DNA of 64,000 nucleotides from Bremerella sp. P1 (GCF_028748185.1 NZ_CP118164.1:6845814-6909813), one strand, 5' to 3'. Positions 1 through 8,493 are shown, counted from the stretch's first letter. A program made the numbers and translations. Notes: generated by a model not told the origin, from the letters alone.

Positions 1-124
1 CATGAACTTCTTGATTTTCGCCTAACTGGTTCCCTGAAAACAACTTCCAACGATATTCGCGAGCGTATCCGTCTTGATTTAACTGCTCAGACGGTTGCTT
101 CTGCAAGCTATTCTATACTTGGAA

Positions 125-144
125 GCCGCTCTGGGGAGAGCGGC
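125..144. other. small hairpin in the leader of the first gene
   Basis: A 7-bp perfect stem (GCCGCTC / GAGCGGC) with a 6-nt loop lies about 60 bases before the first gene's start. There is no T-run, so it is not an obvious terminator. It could be a leader structure or chance. The first 200 bases otherwise show no coding signal. Confidence 0.3.
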
Positions 145-203
145 CAATTATCCCAGATTTGCCCGGCAAACACACGCACTGGTTTCCGGAAACTTCCGCC
201 GCT

Positions 204-1733
204 ATGCATTTATCCCAGATATTCGTCGCCGTTCGCGCTATCTTGCTGCTGCTTGTCCTATTGGCTGCGCCGGCCACTTTGCTTGGTGCCTATGCCGAAT
301 ACGAGCTGCGCGTGGCCGACGCGAAGACACAGATGCCGTGCTCGGCCAAGATTCGCATTACGAACTCGCGCGATCGTGCCCAGCGGATCGACGGAGCTCT
401 GATGATCGACGGAACGGCCTACTTCACCGGCGGCTTAAAAATGAAGCTGCGCCCCGGACAGTATGGTTTTCGACTGGATGCCGGCCCGGAATATCCCTTC
501 ATGGAAGGACACTTCATCCTCAATTCCGGTGATTCCGACAGCCGCACCATCGAGCTGAAGCGTTTCATCGACATGAAACAGGAAGGGTGGTACCCCGGCA
601 ACCTGGCATTATCGGGCCGCACCGACGACCTGGAAACGATCATGCTGGCCGACGACCTGGTGCTGGGCAATCACATTACCTGGAACAACCAAATCAATCC
701 CTGGGCCGGTAAACCGATTTCCTCGCCACGTGATGAATTCGGGGCGTTTCGCTCGCTTTGGGAAATGGGTGGCGAAGATAACCGGGCTGGCGGAAAGGTC
801 TGGTTTGCTCGCATGAACGAGCCACTTCCGGTGCAGCGTCTCCAGCCAGGCTACCCGGCGGCAACGTTCTTTCAGCCAGATCTGGGTTCGGCCCACGTGA
901 CCGCTGCGAGCCCACTGGAACCCGACCTGCCGATGTGGATCGCTCAGGATTTTCTCGATTCAATCAGCATCCTCGGGCCTGAAATCGAGTCGTACGAATT
1001 CGGCGAAAAACATCCCTTGGCCGAGAAGGCCGCTGAAATCCGCAAGGGAGACGTCACCGGCAAGGCACGCTTGGCCCTCGATATCTACTACAAACTGCTG
1101 GAAACAGGCGTTCGCATGACCCCGGTCGCCGCCAACGGTACCGATGAAGAAGACGAATCGTCTCGACTAGATCGCGTTTACGCCAAGGTGGAAGGCAATT
1201 TCACGCCAGACGCGTGGTGGGATGCCGTCGACGCCGGAAACGTCTTCGTCACCAATGGGCCGCTGCTGCGAGCTACCGTCGAAGGTTACCCGCCAGGGCA
1301 CGTTTTCCCGATCAATATCGGTGAAAAGCACGACTTCCAGATCGCTTTGAGCCTGGCAACGCGGCAGACCATTGCGTACTTGGAAGTGATCAAGAATGGC
1401 GAAAAGGATTTGGAAATCTCGCTCGACGAGTACAAGGATCGGCGAGGAGTCCTGCCACCGGTGACGTTCACCGACTCGGGCTGGTTTCTCGTGCGTGTCG
1501 TCACCCAGGAATCTGGCTACTATCAGTACGCCACGACCGCTCCGTTCTACGTCGAGGCCAATGGCCAGCCGCGAATCAGCAAATCGGCCGCCGAATTCTT
1601 CCGCGATTGGGTCTTCCGCCGGGCCATGAACATCGACCTGCCGGATGGGGACCAGCGAAACGAAATCATCGATTTGCAGCGAGATGCCCGAGATTTCTGG
1701 CAAAAACGGGCCAAGATGGCCAACGCCCCGTAA
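204..1733 (+). CDS. secreted CehA/McbA-like protein with degenerate metal motif
   Basis: A 509-residue protein with an N-terminal hydrophobic signal segment (about residues 8-28). The ATG at 204 is preferred over the upstream start at 159 because it puts the signal peptide at the N-terminus. Segments such as GWYPGNLALSG (128-138), MGGEDNRAGG and VFVTNGPLLR (347-356) align by eye with planctomycete CehA/McbA family metallohydrolases (PHP fold). Those normally carry a GDLHIH-type metal motif where this protein reads GNLALSG. The His residues are therefore missing, and the protein may be a non-catalytic relative that binds a ligand outside the cytoplasm. The family assignment rests on remembered motif similarity; catalytic loss is inferred. 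Confidence 0.6.
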   Translation: MHLSQIFVAVRAILLLLVLLAAPATLLGAYAEYELRVADAKTQMPCSAKIRITNSRDRAQRIDGALMIDGTAYFTGGLKMKLRPGQYGFRLDAGPEYPFMEGHFILNSGDSDSRTIELKRFIDMKQEGWYPGNLALSGRTDDLETIMLADDLVLGNHITWNNQINPWAGKPISSPRDEFGAFRSLWEMGGEDNRAGGKVWFARMNEPLPVQRLQPGYPAATFFQPDLGSAHVTAASPLEPDLPMWIAQDFLDSISILGPEIESYEFGEKHPLAEKAAEIRKGDVTGKARLALDIYYKLLETGVRMTPVAANGTDEEDESSRLDRVYAKVEGNFTPDAWWDAVDAGNVFVTNGPLLRATVEGYPPGHVFPINIGEKHDFQIALSLATRQTIAYLEVIKNGEKDLEISLDEYKDRRGVLPPVTFTDSGWFLVRVVTQESGYYQYATTAPFYVEANGQPRISKSAAEFFRDWVFRRAMNIDLPDGDQRNEIIDLQRDARDFWQKRAKMANAP

Positions 1734-1807
1734 TTCGCCGCTCTAGTTAAGTTGCCCTGAAGCGGTAAACTAGGAGTTTCGATCCTCCAGCGAGACTCCC
1801 TCAGACT

Positions 1808-2713
1808 ATGTCATCGTCGGCCGACTGGCGCAAGTTGTACCCGTTTTCTTCGCATTATCTGACGCTTGATGATGCGCGAATGCACTACGTCGACGAAGGT
1901 TCCGGCGAGCCCATGTTGATGGTGCATGGCAATCCGACGTGGTCGTTTTATTGGCGAAACATCATCACGCAGTTTCGCAATTCGCACCGCATGGTGGCCG
2001 TCGACCACATCGGCTGCGGTCTAAGCGACAAGCCGCAGCAATACACCTATCGCTTGCAGCGGCATATCGACAACCTGGTGGCCTTGATCGACCACCTCGA
2101 CCTGCGGGACATCAACTTATTGGCGCATGACTGGGGCGGAGCGATCGGCCTGGGTGCGGCTCTGGCTCGACCGGACCGGTTTGCACGACTGGTGCTGTTC
2201 AACACGGCGGCGTTTCCGCCTCCATATTGTCCGCTGCGAATTCGCGCGTGCCGTATTCCGATGCTGGGCCCTTGGATGGTCCGCACGTTCAACGCATTTG
2301 CCCGGCCGGCACTGACGATGGCCACGGAAAAGCCGGAGCGTTTCACGCCGGACGTTTGCGCAGGCTACATTGCCCCGTACGACAACTACGCCAATCGCAT
2401 CGCGACGGCCCGCTTCGTGCAGGATATTCCGCTCTCGAAGAGCCACCCAACCTACGCGGTGCTCGAGCAGATGGAACAGCAACTGCCGACCCTGTCGCAT
2501 CTGCCCATTCAGCTGATCTGGGGCGGAAAGGACTGGTGTTTTCGCCTGGAATGCATGGAGCGGTTCCAAACGATTTGGCCGACTGCCCGAGCAACCGTGT
2601 TCAGCGATGCAGGGCACTACGTGGTCGAAGACGCCAACGAGCGAATCGAACCGATTCTGCGTGATTTCCTGACGCAAATGCCCACGCCTGTCGAAGTCGA
2701 GACGCCGCGATGA
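1808..2713 (+). CDS. alpha/beta hydrolase, haloalkane dehalogenase/OleB-like
   Basis: A 301-residue alpha/beta-hydrolase. HGNPTWSFYWR (40-50) forms the oxyanion region, and the nucleophile elbow AHDWGG puts Asp at position 108 followed by Trp109. The catalytic His lies in DAGHYV near the C-terminus. Asp nucleophile, following Trp and Asn42 form the haloalkane-dehalogenase pattern, shared by OleB beta-lactone decarboxylases, so the substrate could be a haloalkane or a lactone. No oleA/C/D gene is nearby. The stop overlaps the next gene's start (ATGA at 2710-2713), implying co-translation with the CitG-like enzyme. No signal peptide is seen, so it is probably cytoplasmic. Confidence 0.75.
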   Translation: MSSSADWRKLYPFSSHYLTLDDARMHYVDEGSGEPMLMVHGNPTWSFYWRNIITQFRNSHRMVAVDHIGCGLSDKPQQYTYRLQRHIDNLVALIDHLDLRDINLLAHDWGGAIGLGAALARPDRFARLVLFNTAAFPPPYCPLRIRACRIPMLGPWMVRTFNAFARPALTMATEKPERFTPDVCAGYIAPYDNYANRIATARFVQDIPLSKSHPTYAVLEQMEQQLPTLSHLPIQLIWGGKDWCFRLECMERFQTIWPTARATVFSDAGHYVVEDANERIEPILRDFLTQMPTPVEVETPR

Positions 2714-3567
2714 GCGCGAAGCAAGGACTCTCGATCGGCCAAATGGCATCGCTGGCCTGCACCCTGGAAGTGAGTGCCCCCAAGCCTGGCAACGTCCATC
2801 GCAGCGCCGACTTTGAAGACGTCACGCTGCAAGACTTTCTGGCCAGTGCGATCGCCATCGGCCCCGTCTTCGATCAAGCCCAGTCCCTTTCGCTTGGGCA
2901 GATCATCCTACAAAGTGTCGAGGCGACCTCGCTGGTAACGCGGACGAACACCAACCTGGGCATGATCTTGCTGCTGGCCCCCTTAGCCATGGCGCAAGAT
3001 CCGGCAGACCTGCAAGAGGCCGCCACCGCCGCGGTCGAGAACTCGACCGCCCAAGATGCTGCGGATATTTACGAGGCGATTAACCTGGCCAAGCCTGGTG
3101 GCATGAATGCTTCCACCGAGCACGATATCGCCGGCAGTGCTCCGCCGCACATCCAGGAGGCCATGAAGCTAGCCGCCGACCGCGACTTGATTGCCCGGCA
3201 GTACACGAACGGCTTTGCCGATTTGTTCGACCAGGTCGTACCGCTGCTGACCGATCTCAGCCCGAAGTCGCTTCCTTTGAGTCAACGGATTGTCCATGCG
3301 CACGTCGCCTTGATGGCCCAGTCGCCCGATACGCTGATTGCTCGGAAAAACGGGGACGAAATGGCTCAGCAGAGTGCCATGATAGCGCAGCGGGTCATCG
3401 ACGCAGGCGCTCCGATGGAAGAAGATTACATGCAGCAGCTGGCCAATCTCGATTTCTGGCTCCGCTGCGACGGCCATAAGCGAAACCCCGGCACGACCGC
3501 CGACATGATCGCGGCCGGACTGCTGGTTTGCCTCCGACAGGAAACCATCGTCGCCCCGTTTGTCTAA
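2710..3567 (+). CDS. triphosphoribosyl-dephospho-CoA synthase-like (CitG/MdcB family)
   Basis: A 285-residue protein whose N-terminal region has the family signature (EVSAPKPGNVHR, then TNTNLGMILLLAPLA). It also has a conserved central acidic/His region (STEHDIAG) and a C-terminal NPGTTADMIAAGLL. CitG/MdcB enzymes transfer a phosphoribosyl-type group from ATP to dephospho-CoA to make the prosthetic-group precursor of citrate or malonate decarboxylase. No decarboxylase gene is visible here. In methylotrophs and planctomycetes, homologues are reported among tetrahydromethanopterin-related genes, so a role in pterin cofactor synthesis is an alternative. It overlaps the upstream hydrolase by 4 nt and is followed closely by a pterin-synthase-type gene. 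Confidence 0.7.
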   Translation: MSAKQGLSIGQMASLACTLEVSAPKPGNVHRSADFEDVTLQDFLASAIAIGPVFDQAQSLSLGQIILQSVEATSLVTRTNTNLGMILLLAPLAMAQDPADLQEAATAAVENSTAQDAADIYEAINLAKPGGMNASTEHDIAGSAPPHIQEAMKLAADRDLIARQYTNGFADLFDQVVPLLTDLSPKSLPLSQRIVHAHVALMAQSPDTLIARKNGDEMAQQSAMIAQRVIDAGAPMEEDYMQQLANLDFWLRCDGHKRNPGTTADMIAAGLLVCLRQETIVAPFV

Positions 3568-3591
3568 TCGATTCTACCTGGAGTGCAGAAG

Positions 3592-4077
3592 ATGCCCGTT
3601 CGTCACTGGGTCAAGCTAACGAAGGATCACCTCGTATTCAGTGCCGGGCACTTTATCACCTTCGGCGGCAATATCTGCGAGCGCATTCACGGGCACAACT
3701 ACCGCGTCGAGGTCGAACTGCATGGTCCGCTCGACGAGAACCACTACGTCGTCGACTTCATCGCGCTGCGGGACTCGCTACAAGAGATCGTCACCGGGCT
3801 CGATCATCGAATGCTACTGCCGACCAAGCATCCCGCGATCCACGTCGCAAGTGACGGCAAGGAAGTCACCGCCTCGTTTGAAGACCGCCGGTGGGTCTTC
3901 CCGCAAGAGGAATGCATCCTGCTGGACATCCCTAACACGACCACCGAGCTACTCGCCCAGTGGATCGGCGAGCAACTTCTGATCGCTCTTCAGGAGAAGC
4001 TGCAGTGGAAACCCGAAGTTCTCCGCGTCGGTGTTGACGAAAATTACGGTCAGTGGGGTTATTGCGAATTTTCGTAG
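3592..4077 (+). CDS. 6-pyruvoyl/6-carboxy-tetrahydropterin synthase family (PTPS/QueD)
   Basis: A 161-residue enzyme. The zinc-binding histidines are in FSAGH (His20) and HGHNY (His33, His35), with a Cys (Cys29) four residues before the HGHNY motif, as in QueD/PTPS. Further family motifs are LDHRMLL and the C-terminal GVDENYGQWG with the catalytic Glu. The ATG at 3592 is chosen over a GTG at 3583 because GGAG lies 8 nt before it. The family converts dihydroneopterin triphosphate to a tetrahydropterin, for queuosine or other pterins. It probably shares an operon with the CitG-like gene 24 bases upstream. Whether the product enters queuosine or methanopterin-type cofactors cannot be told from the sequence. 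Confidence 0.82.
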   Translation: MPVRHWVKLTKDHLVFSAGHFITFGGNICERIHGHNYRVEVELHGPLDENHYVVDFIALRDSLQEIVTGLDHRMLLPTKHPAIHVASDGKEVTASFEDRRWVFPQEECILLDIPNTTTELLAQWIGEQLLIALQEKLQWKPEVLRVGVDENYGQWGYCEFS

Positions 4078-4213
4078 GCTCAAGCGACCGTAAAACCATT
4101 ACGACCCATCTCAGTTGACCCTCGTCAGCGTCCCGAGCGTCCATCAATCTGGTCCGATGGGGACCTCGCACCCTTAAAACGGGGAAAACCGTTTGTAAGG
4201 TAAGAATTTTGGT

Positions 4214-4241
4214 TTGACCGACCAAGTCGGCGCTCTATTTT
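4214..4241 (+). promoter_or_regulatory. possible sigma70-type promoter for cheX
   Basis: TTGACC (4214-4219) is separated by 16 nt from TATTTT (4236-4241), about 105 nt before the CheX start. The -10 is weak (4 of 6). Confidence 0.3.
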
Positions 4242-4345
4242 TGGGAGTCTTCCGAGCCAGGAAGCCTTCACGCTTGGCGTTGAAGTCGCAGCCACGAAAG
4301 ACATCAAGGTCGCTTCAACGTCGTCACCTCGAAAACGGTGCTCCC

Positions 4346-4825
4346 ATGCAGGTCGAATACATCAACCCCTTTATTAAATCCACGCTTGTCACCTTCGACA
4401 CGATGCTGGGCTGTACCATCAAACGTGACAAGCTGTGCATGGCCGACCAGGTCAATGACAAGTACGAGATCAGCGGTGTGATCGGGCTTTCCGGTCGTGC
4501 CCAAGGCTCGGTCGTTGTGAGCCTTTCGCGAGAAGTCGCGATCCAAGGTGCCGCCGCCATGCTGATGATGGACGCCAATGAGTTCGACGACCTGAACGAA
4601 GACGTCATCGACGCCGTCGGCGAAATCGCCAACATGGTCGCCGGATCGGCCAAAGCCGAACTGGAAGAGCTGAACCTGTCGATCAGCCTGCCAAACGTCG
4701 TCCTGGGTCACCCTCCCGACATTCGCTTCCCTTCGCAGGTGAAGCCAATCGCCGTGACGTTTGATTGTCCTTGGGGACCGATGGCCCTGAAGGTTGGCTT
4801 CACGCCTGTGCACGCGATGATCTAA
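4346..4825 (+). CDS. cheX: CheX-like chemotaxis phosphatase
   Basis: A 159-residue protein of the CheC/CheX/FliY family. The phosphatase signature, a Glu and an Asn three residues apart on a helix, is present once (GEIANMVAG, Glu93 and Asn96), matching CheX, which has a single copy. CheX removes the phosphate from CheY-P and so resets the flagellar switch. The ATG at 4346 was chosen because the conserved domain begins directly after it; the longer upstream reading has no domain. The gene lies 740 bases before fliG on the same strand, with one small membrane-protein gene between. No other chemotaxis gene is in the window. Confidence 0.75.
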   Translation: MQVEYINPFIKSTLVTFDTMLGCTIKRDKLCMADQVNDKYEISGVIGLSGRAQGSVVVSLSREVAIQGAAAMLMMDANEFDDLNEDVIDAVGEIANMVAGSAKAELEELNLSISLPNVVLGHPPDIRFPSQVKPIAVTFDCPWGPMALKVGFTPVHAMI

Positions 4826-4941
4826 ATCGATCGCTCCAATTCAAAACGTTCCTTCGCCTGAGCGAGGGAACTTACTGGCGGCCAGAACCTGAGTTCTTGT
4901 CGCCATTCGCATTTCTTGCTCAACCAAATTAAAATTCTGCC

Positions 4942-5391
4942 ATGACGCAGAATGCCCCTGAAAAGAACGCCACCCAAGAAGATACCAAAAAAGTCCGTTG
5001 GTACTATTTCTCATCGAAGAATGAGCCCTGGTGGTCGGAGGCGATCGGAGATTTCGCTTCCGGTTATGATGACTCTGGCTGCGGATGCGGTTGTCTCCTC
5101 GTCTTCCTCTCGTTTACGTTGCCGTTTCTAATTCTGGTGACTGGCCAAGATGGCAAATTCAAGCTCCAGTTCGGCGATCTGACGGGGATGCTCGTCCTGC
5201 TGATCTCGGTAACCGTATTCCGAGTGAATCTCGGCCCAGACCCAACCTGGGCGAACGGCCTGGGCGTTCCGCTTTTGATGGGCGTGGTCGCCGGCATCGT
5301 GATGGCCGCAGTCCGCCAACGGCCGGTCTGGCTATTCGCCGGTCCGATCTCCGTTCCGTTCATGATTCTTGTTCTAGACGTCATCACATAG
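4942..5391 (+). CDS. small four-helix membrane protein, unknown
   Basis: A 149-residue protein. A polar N-terminus of about 50 residues includes a Cys-Gly cluster (GCGCGC, just before the first helix). It is followed by about four hydrophobic helices (roughly 52-70, 82-97, 109-124 and 128-147). No family is recognised. It sits between cheX and fliG on the same strand, but spacing of more than 100 nt on both sides gives no operon evidence. The Cys-rich motif at the membrane boundary could be acylated or bind metal; this is speculation. Confidence 0.6.
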   Translation: MTQNAPEKNATQEDTKKVRWYYFSSKNEPWWSEAIGDFASGYDDSGCGCGCLLVFLSFTLPFLILVTGQDGKFKLQFGDLTGMLVLLISVTVFRVNLGPDPTWANGLGVPLLMGVVAGIVMAAVRQRPVWLFAGPISVPFMILVLDVIT

Positions 5392-5564
5392 ATGTTTTCC
5401 TAAACGGAATGCCAACACCGGACCGCTAGCACCGCCTGCCCGTCCATATTTCGCTAATCGTCAAAGTCGAACATGTCGATAAATGAGGATGACCAGTTGT
5501 TTACCCTGGGCCATTCCATTTAGCTCTCTCCCAGTTGGGCGAGAGGAAAACGCTTTCCGCAGCC

Positions 5565-6590
5565 ATGAACAAACGCGATCCTAGCCAGCACTTCTCGAAT
5601 CCTTCGCTCCGCAGGGCAGCGATTATTTTGATGTCGTTGCCGGAGGAAGAAGCAGCCCAGCTGATGGGCAAGCTCTCGCCGAAGCAGGTCGAAGCGGTTT
5701 GTATCGAAATTGCTCAGCTCGATAACCTGGACGGTAAGGAACAGGAACAGGTCATTCTGGCCTTCGCAGAACAAAACCCCAACCAACTGGGCGGTGGCGG
5801 CGGCGGGATTGGCCTGGCCAAGTCGCTGGTATCAAAAGCCCTGGGAAAGAATGCCGGCGAAACGCTCGATAACGTGCGTCAGTCGGTCGAGTCGGTCCCG
5901 TTTGGCTTTCTGCGAAAGGTCGATAGCCAGAACTTACTGACGTTTATCGTCGACGAGCATCCCCAGACCATCGCGTTGATTCTTTCGCATTTGCCGGCAT
6001 CGTACGGGGCCGAGCTGATCGCAGGCCTGCCTGCGGAACGCCAATTGTCCGTGATTCGCCGTATCGCCAACATGGGTCAGACGAACCCCGAGGTGATCCG
6101 CGAGGTCGAACGAGGGCTGGAAGACCGAATGGCCAGCGTGATGAGCCAATCGTTCGAGAACGCCGGCGGTGTCCCCAGCGTGGCCGAAATCCTCAACGTG
6201 ACCGATCGCAGCACCGGCAAGGCTTTGCTGGAGAATCTCTCGCAGGAAGACCCGGACCTGGTCGAAGAAATCCGCCGCTTAATGTTCGTCTTCGACGACA
6301 TCCAGAAGCTGATGGACAAAGACATCCAGGCCGTGCTCAAGAATGTCGAGACCTCGCAGTGGGCGATGGCCCTCAAGGGTGCCAGCCAAGACCTCCGCGA
6401 CAAAGTGGTCGGCAACATGTCCAAACGAGCCGGCGAAATGCTGCTGGAAGAAATGGACTTCCTGGGCTCGGTCAAGCTCTCCGAAGTGGAAGCCGTACAG
6501 CAGCAGATCGTGGACATCGTCCGCCGCCTGGAAGATGCCGGAGAAATCCAGCTGACCGCCAGCGACGAAGAAGAGATGATGATCCAGTAG
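5565..6590 (+). CDS. fliG: flagellar motor switch protein FliG
   Basis: A 341-residue protein, the usual FliG length. The N-terminal part (RRAAIILMSLPEEEAAQLM) matches FliG-N. The middle-domain hallmark EHPQTIALILSHL is present. The C-terminal motor domain contains the charged stretch LMFVFDDIQKLMDKDIQAVLK, which contacts the stator. FliG sits in the C-ring and converts ion flow and CheY-P binding into torque. The ATG at 5565 is preferred to a TTG at 5535. No other flagellar structural gene is adjacent, which fits the scattered flagellar genes of planctomycetes; the linked cheX acts on the same switch. The stop lies 5 nt from the stop of the convergent next gene. Confidence 0.95.
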   Translation: MNKRDPSQHFSNPSLRRAAIILMSLPEEEAAQLMGKLSPKQVEAVCIEIAQLDNLDGKEQEQVILAFAEQNPNQLGGGGGGIGLAKSLVSKALGKNAGETLDNVRQSVESVPFGFLRKVDSQNLLTFIVDEHPQTIALILSHLPASYGAELIAGLPAERQLSVIRRIANMGQTNPEVIREVERGLEDRMASVMSQSFENAGGVPSVAEILNVTDRSTGKALLENLSQEDPDLVEEIRRLMFVFDDIQKLMDKDIQAVLKNVETSQWAMALKGASQDLRDKVVGNMSKRAGEMLLEEMDFLGSVKLSEVEAVQQQIVDIVRRLEDAGEIQLTASDEEEMMIQ

Positions 6591-6595
6591 GCTGG

Positions 6596-7900
6596 CTACT
6601 TCGCCTGCTCATTCTTTTGATATTCATCCCACCAGGATTGGGCTTTCGCTTTGCAGTCGGCGGCGCTGCCGTCGTAGGTGGGATAGGCTATGGAAGACTT
6701 GCGTTGGTAGATTTTGTGTTTGGTGATCGATTCGAAGATTTGCTGACAGCAATCACCATAGCGAAGCAGGTACTGTCCGTCCGAAGAGTAACTTCGCCAA
6801 TGCCCTTTGCAGCGAGTCGGTCGTATATCCTCCATGTGCTGAATGAGAACAGGAATCGCCTCCATACCCAGCTCTCGAATCTTCTTCGCGGGATTGGGGG
6901 CATCATCTTCTCTCAGTCCATCAATAAACACATCACACATGCCGGGATCCGACCATTGCCCAGCGTTGTGATCACGCAGCTTATACATCCAGTAAGCAAG
7001 TTGTTCTTCTGTAGTAAACTTGGCTCGCTCTTCGGGTGTTGGCTCGCCCCATTGTCCATCCTCGGTCAGCAGTTGTTGATACCCTTCGACCATTAATTCC
7101 GCTTCCTCTTGGAAACTGTGGTCCGGCATTGCCAAAAGTCTTTGCCACTTTGTTAACAGCTCACCCCGCGGATCTCCATAGTGTCCACTAGATACGGCGG
7201 AATTCCGCAGACCGGAGGCCCGTTTCTCGGTGACGAACCGATAAACATCTTTCAGCGTACCGGGACCACCAACCTGGCGGTCCATCAGCTCGTCATGAAC
7301 TTCTTTCGCATGCGCATAAAGATCGGCTGCGTGTTGCTCGCGTCCATGCTTTTGGGCAAGGTAAGCATACCGGACAGCATTTATAACATGCCGTTCCAAT
7401 TGGCCGCGGTGGACCAGCATCGGCATGAGAATATTCTCCGGCAAGTCTTCCTCCTTCGGAGCACCTTCCTTAAGAAACATGTCACTTTGTTCGTCGAAAT
7501 TTAGCAGCTTCATTCCCCATAGCACGGTAAAGTCCTCGTCGCGCGTATCATCAAACGAAACCCAACCACCCATTTGCTCAGGCAGCCGGCGTCGTACTTC
7601 CATTGGTTCCGGCTTGCGAAGGATGTGAGTATTGCCGCCGACGTCCAAGATCAGGACTTGCCTCTCGCGGTCATCCAACAACCAGCCGCGAATCTCGCGT
7701 GTCCAATTCGCGGGCCCAGTCTCCGCTTCGACCCACGGCTTCTCCCAAAATTCCGACAAGCCTACGGGATAAAACACTTTCCCAAAACGCTCGTAGTCCT
7801 TCGCGTCTTTCTCGGCAGCGGAAAGCATGAAATGCGTAAAGACGGCGTGAACCAACAAGACCACACCGAACAATAAACAGCGATGGAGAGTAAGTCGCAT
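6596..7900 (-). CDS. secreted or membrane-anchored protein of unknown function
   Basis: A 434-residue protein with an N-terminal hydrophobic segment (about residues 7-28) ending near LSAAEK, so probably exported. The rest is soluble, rich in charged and Trp residues, with long helical stretches (about 165-300). The last part (AIPVLIQHMEDI, then a Cys-containing stretch) resembles a HEAT-like repeat region. No enzyme motif was found. It converges on fliG with only 5 bases between the stop codons and no visible terminator there. Base composition appears more AT-rich than the neighbouring core genes, which might indicate a less conserved accessory gene. Confidence 0.65.
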   Translation of the reverse strand: MRLTLHRCLLFGVVLLVHAVFTHFMLSAAEKDAKDYERFGKVFYPVGLSEFWEKPWVEAETGPANWTREIRGWLLDDRERQVLILDVGGNTHILRKPEPMEVRRRLPEQMGGWVSFDDTRDEDFTVLWGMKLLNFDEQSDMFLKEGAPKEEDLPENILMPMLVHRGQLERHVINAVRYAYLAQKHGREQHAADLYAHAKEVHDELMDRQVGGPGTLKDVYRFVTEKRASGLRNSAVSSGHYGDPRGELLTKWQRLLAMPDHSFQEEAELMVEGYQQLLTEDGQWGEPTPEERAKFTTEEQLAYWMYKLRDHNAGQWSDPGMCDVFIDGLREDDAPNPAKKIRELGMEAIPVLIQHMEDIRPTRCKGHWRSYSSDGQYLLRYGDCCQQIFESITKHKIYQRKSSIAYPTYDGSAADCKAKAQSWWDEYQKNEQAK

Positions 7901-8067
7901 AGCGTATCAACCCAAGAAAAGTGATTCCAAGTTCCCCCCTCTTTATAGGAACGAACCGCGCTGGTTACGACCAATTTGCCCGTCGATACCCCAGCAACTT
8001 CCCACTTCAGGCCCCATCGGACCAATTCGCCAATGCTTAGCTACCAAAAAAAATTTCTAAATCGGTC

Positions 8068-8096
8068 GTGACACGGATCTTGGGATTTCGTATTTA
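8068..8096 (+). promoter_or_regulatory. weak candidate promoter for the RNA locus
   Basis: GTGACA (8068-8073), a 17-nt spacer and TATTTA (8091-8096) would start a transcript near 8103. The -35 matches well (5 of 6) but the -10 poorly (3 of 6). It is proposed because a structured, terminated RNA follows. Confidence 0.25.
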
Positions 8097-8102
8097 CTCC
8101 CC

Positions 8103-8365
8103 CGTCGCTGGTGAACACCGGTGACGAGGTCACAGGAACGGACATCGGAAGTCTTTTGTCACGTGGTAGTTTGCGGGAACTGCCTGCCCCCCTCCTGGGC
8201 TGAAGCTCATGCTTGTCAAGGTACACGGCTACTGGGTCGGCCGTCTTGGCAAGTGCTTCACAGAGGGCTTCCGGTTAGACCTCTGGAGCTTGGGTCATTT
8301 GCTCCAGAGGTCGCCTCCACCAACGCGGCGAGTGATTCAACGAATGAATCCTCGCCGCGTTTTTT
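8103..8365 (+). ncRNA. putative structured small RNA, family unknown
   Basis: No coding frame explains this stretch, but base-pairing is extensive. A rod of stacked helices spans 8175-8272: GGGAA/TTCC, GCCCCCCTC/GAGGGC, TGAAGC/GCTTCA, CTTGTCAAG/CTTGGCAAG with one G-U pair, and ACGGC/GCCGT around a 10-nt loop. A perfect 12-bp hairpin follows at 8278-8312 (GACCTCTGGAGC, 11-nt loop). A terminator hairpin (8322-8361) and a T-run end the locus. CCTCC occurs twice, at about 8191-8195 and in the linker after the 12-bp hairpin, and could pair with Shine-Dalgarno sequences. It does not match SRP, RNase P or tmRNA landmarks. A 6S-like or planctomycete-specific RNA is possible. The 5' end is uncertain; it could alternatively be a leader of the SDR gene, but the terminator argues against this. 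Confidence 0.6.
8322..8365 (+). terminator. Rho-independent terminator of the RNA locus
   Basis: The stem AACGCGGCGAG / CTCGCCGCGTT (11 bp) continues as GATTCA/TGAATC after a single bulged T, with a small loop. A run of six T residues (8360-8365) follows. This is one of the strongest terminators in the window, and there is no protein-coding gene just upstream on the same strand. Confidence 0.85.
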
Positions 8366-8395
8366 CATGTGCAGAAGGAGAAGAGCAGGGGAGCA

Positions 8396-8493
8396 ACCAC
8401 CGATTTCACAGATCACCACCGATGAACGACAGCAAGCGAGCATCCTCGATGCTCGGCACAATATTCTGTGCTTATCGTGCCCTCCGTGGTTCG
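8396..8493. repeat. degenerate copy of the CACCGAGGACACAGAG repeat family
   Basis: Short pieces (CCACCGATTTCACAGATCAC at 8396 onward, and CCTCCGTGGTT near 8480) resemble the outer arms of the large inverted repeats at 25150-25354 and 48129-48292. The copy is decayed and its limits are uncertain. It fills the gap between the RNA terminator and the SDR gene. Confidence 0.35.

Noticed and set aside
95-532. 145-codon frame at the left end
   Set aside because: It overlaps the CehA-like gene in another frame; its product is rich in Arg/Cys and has no signal or domain.
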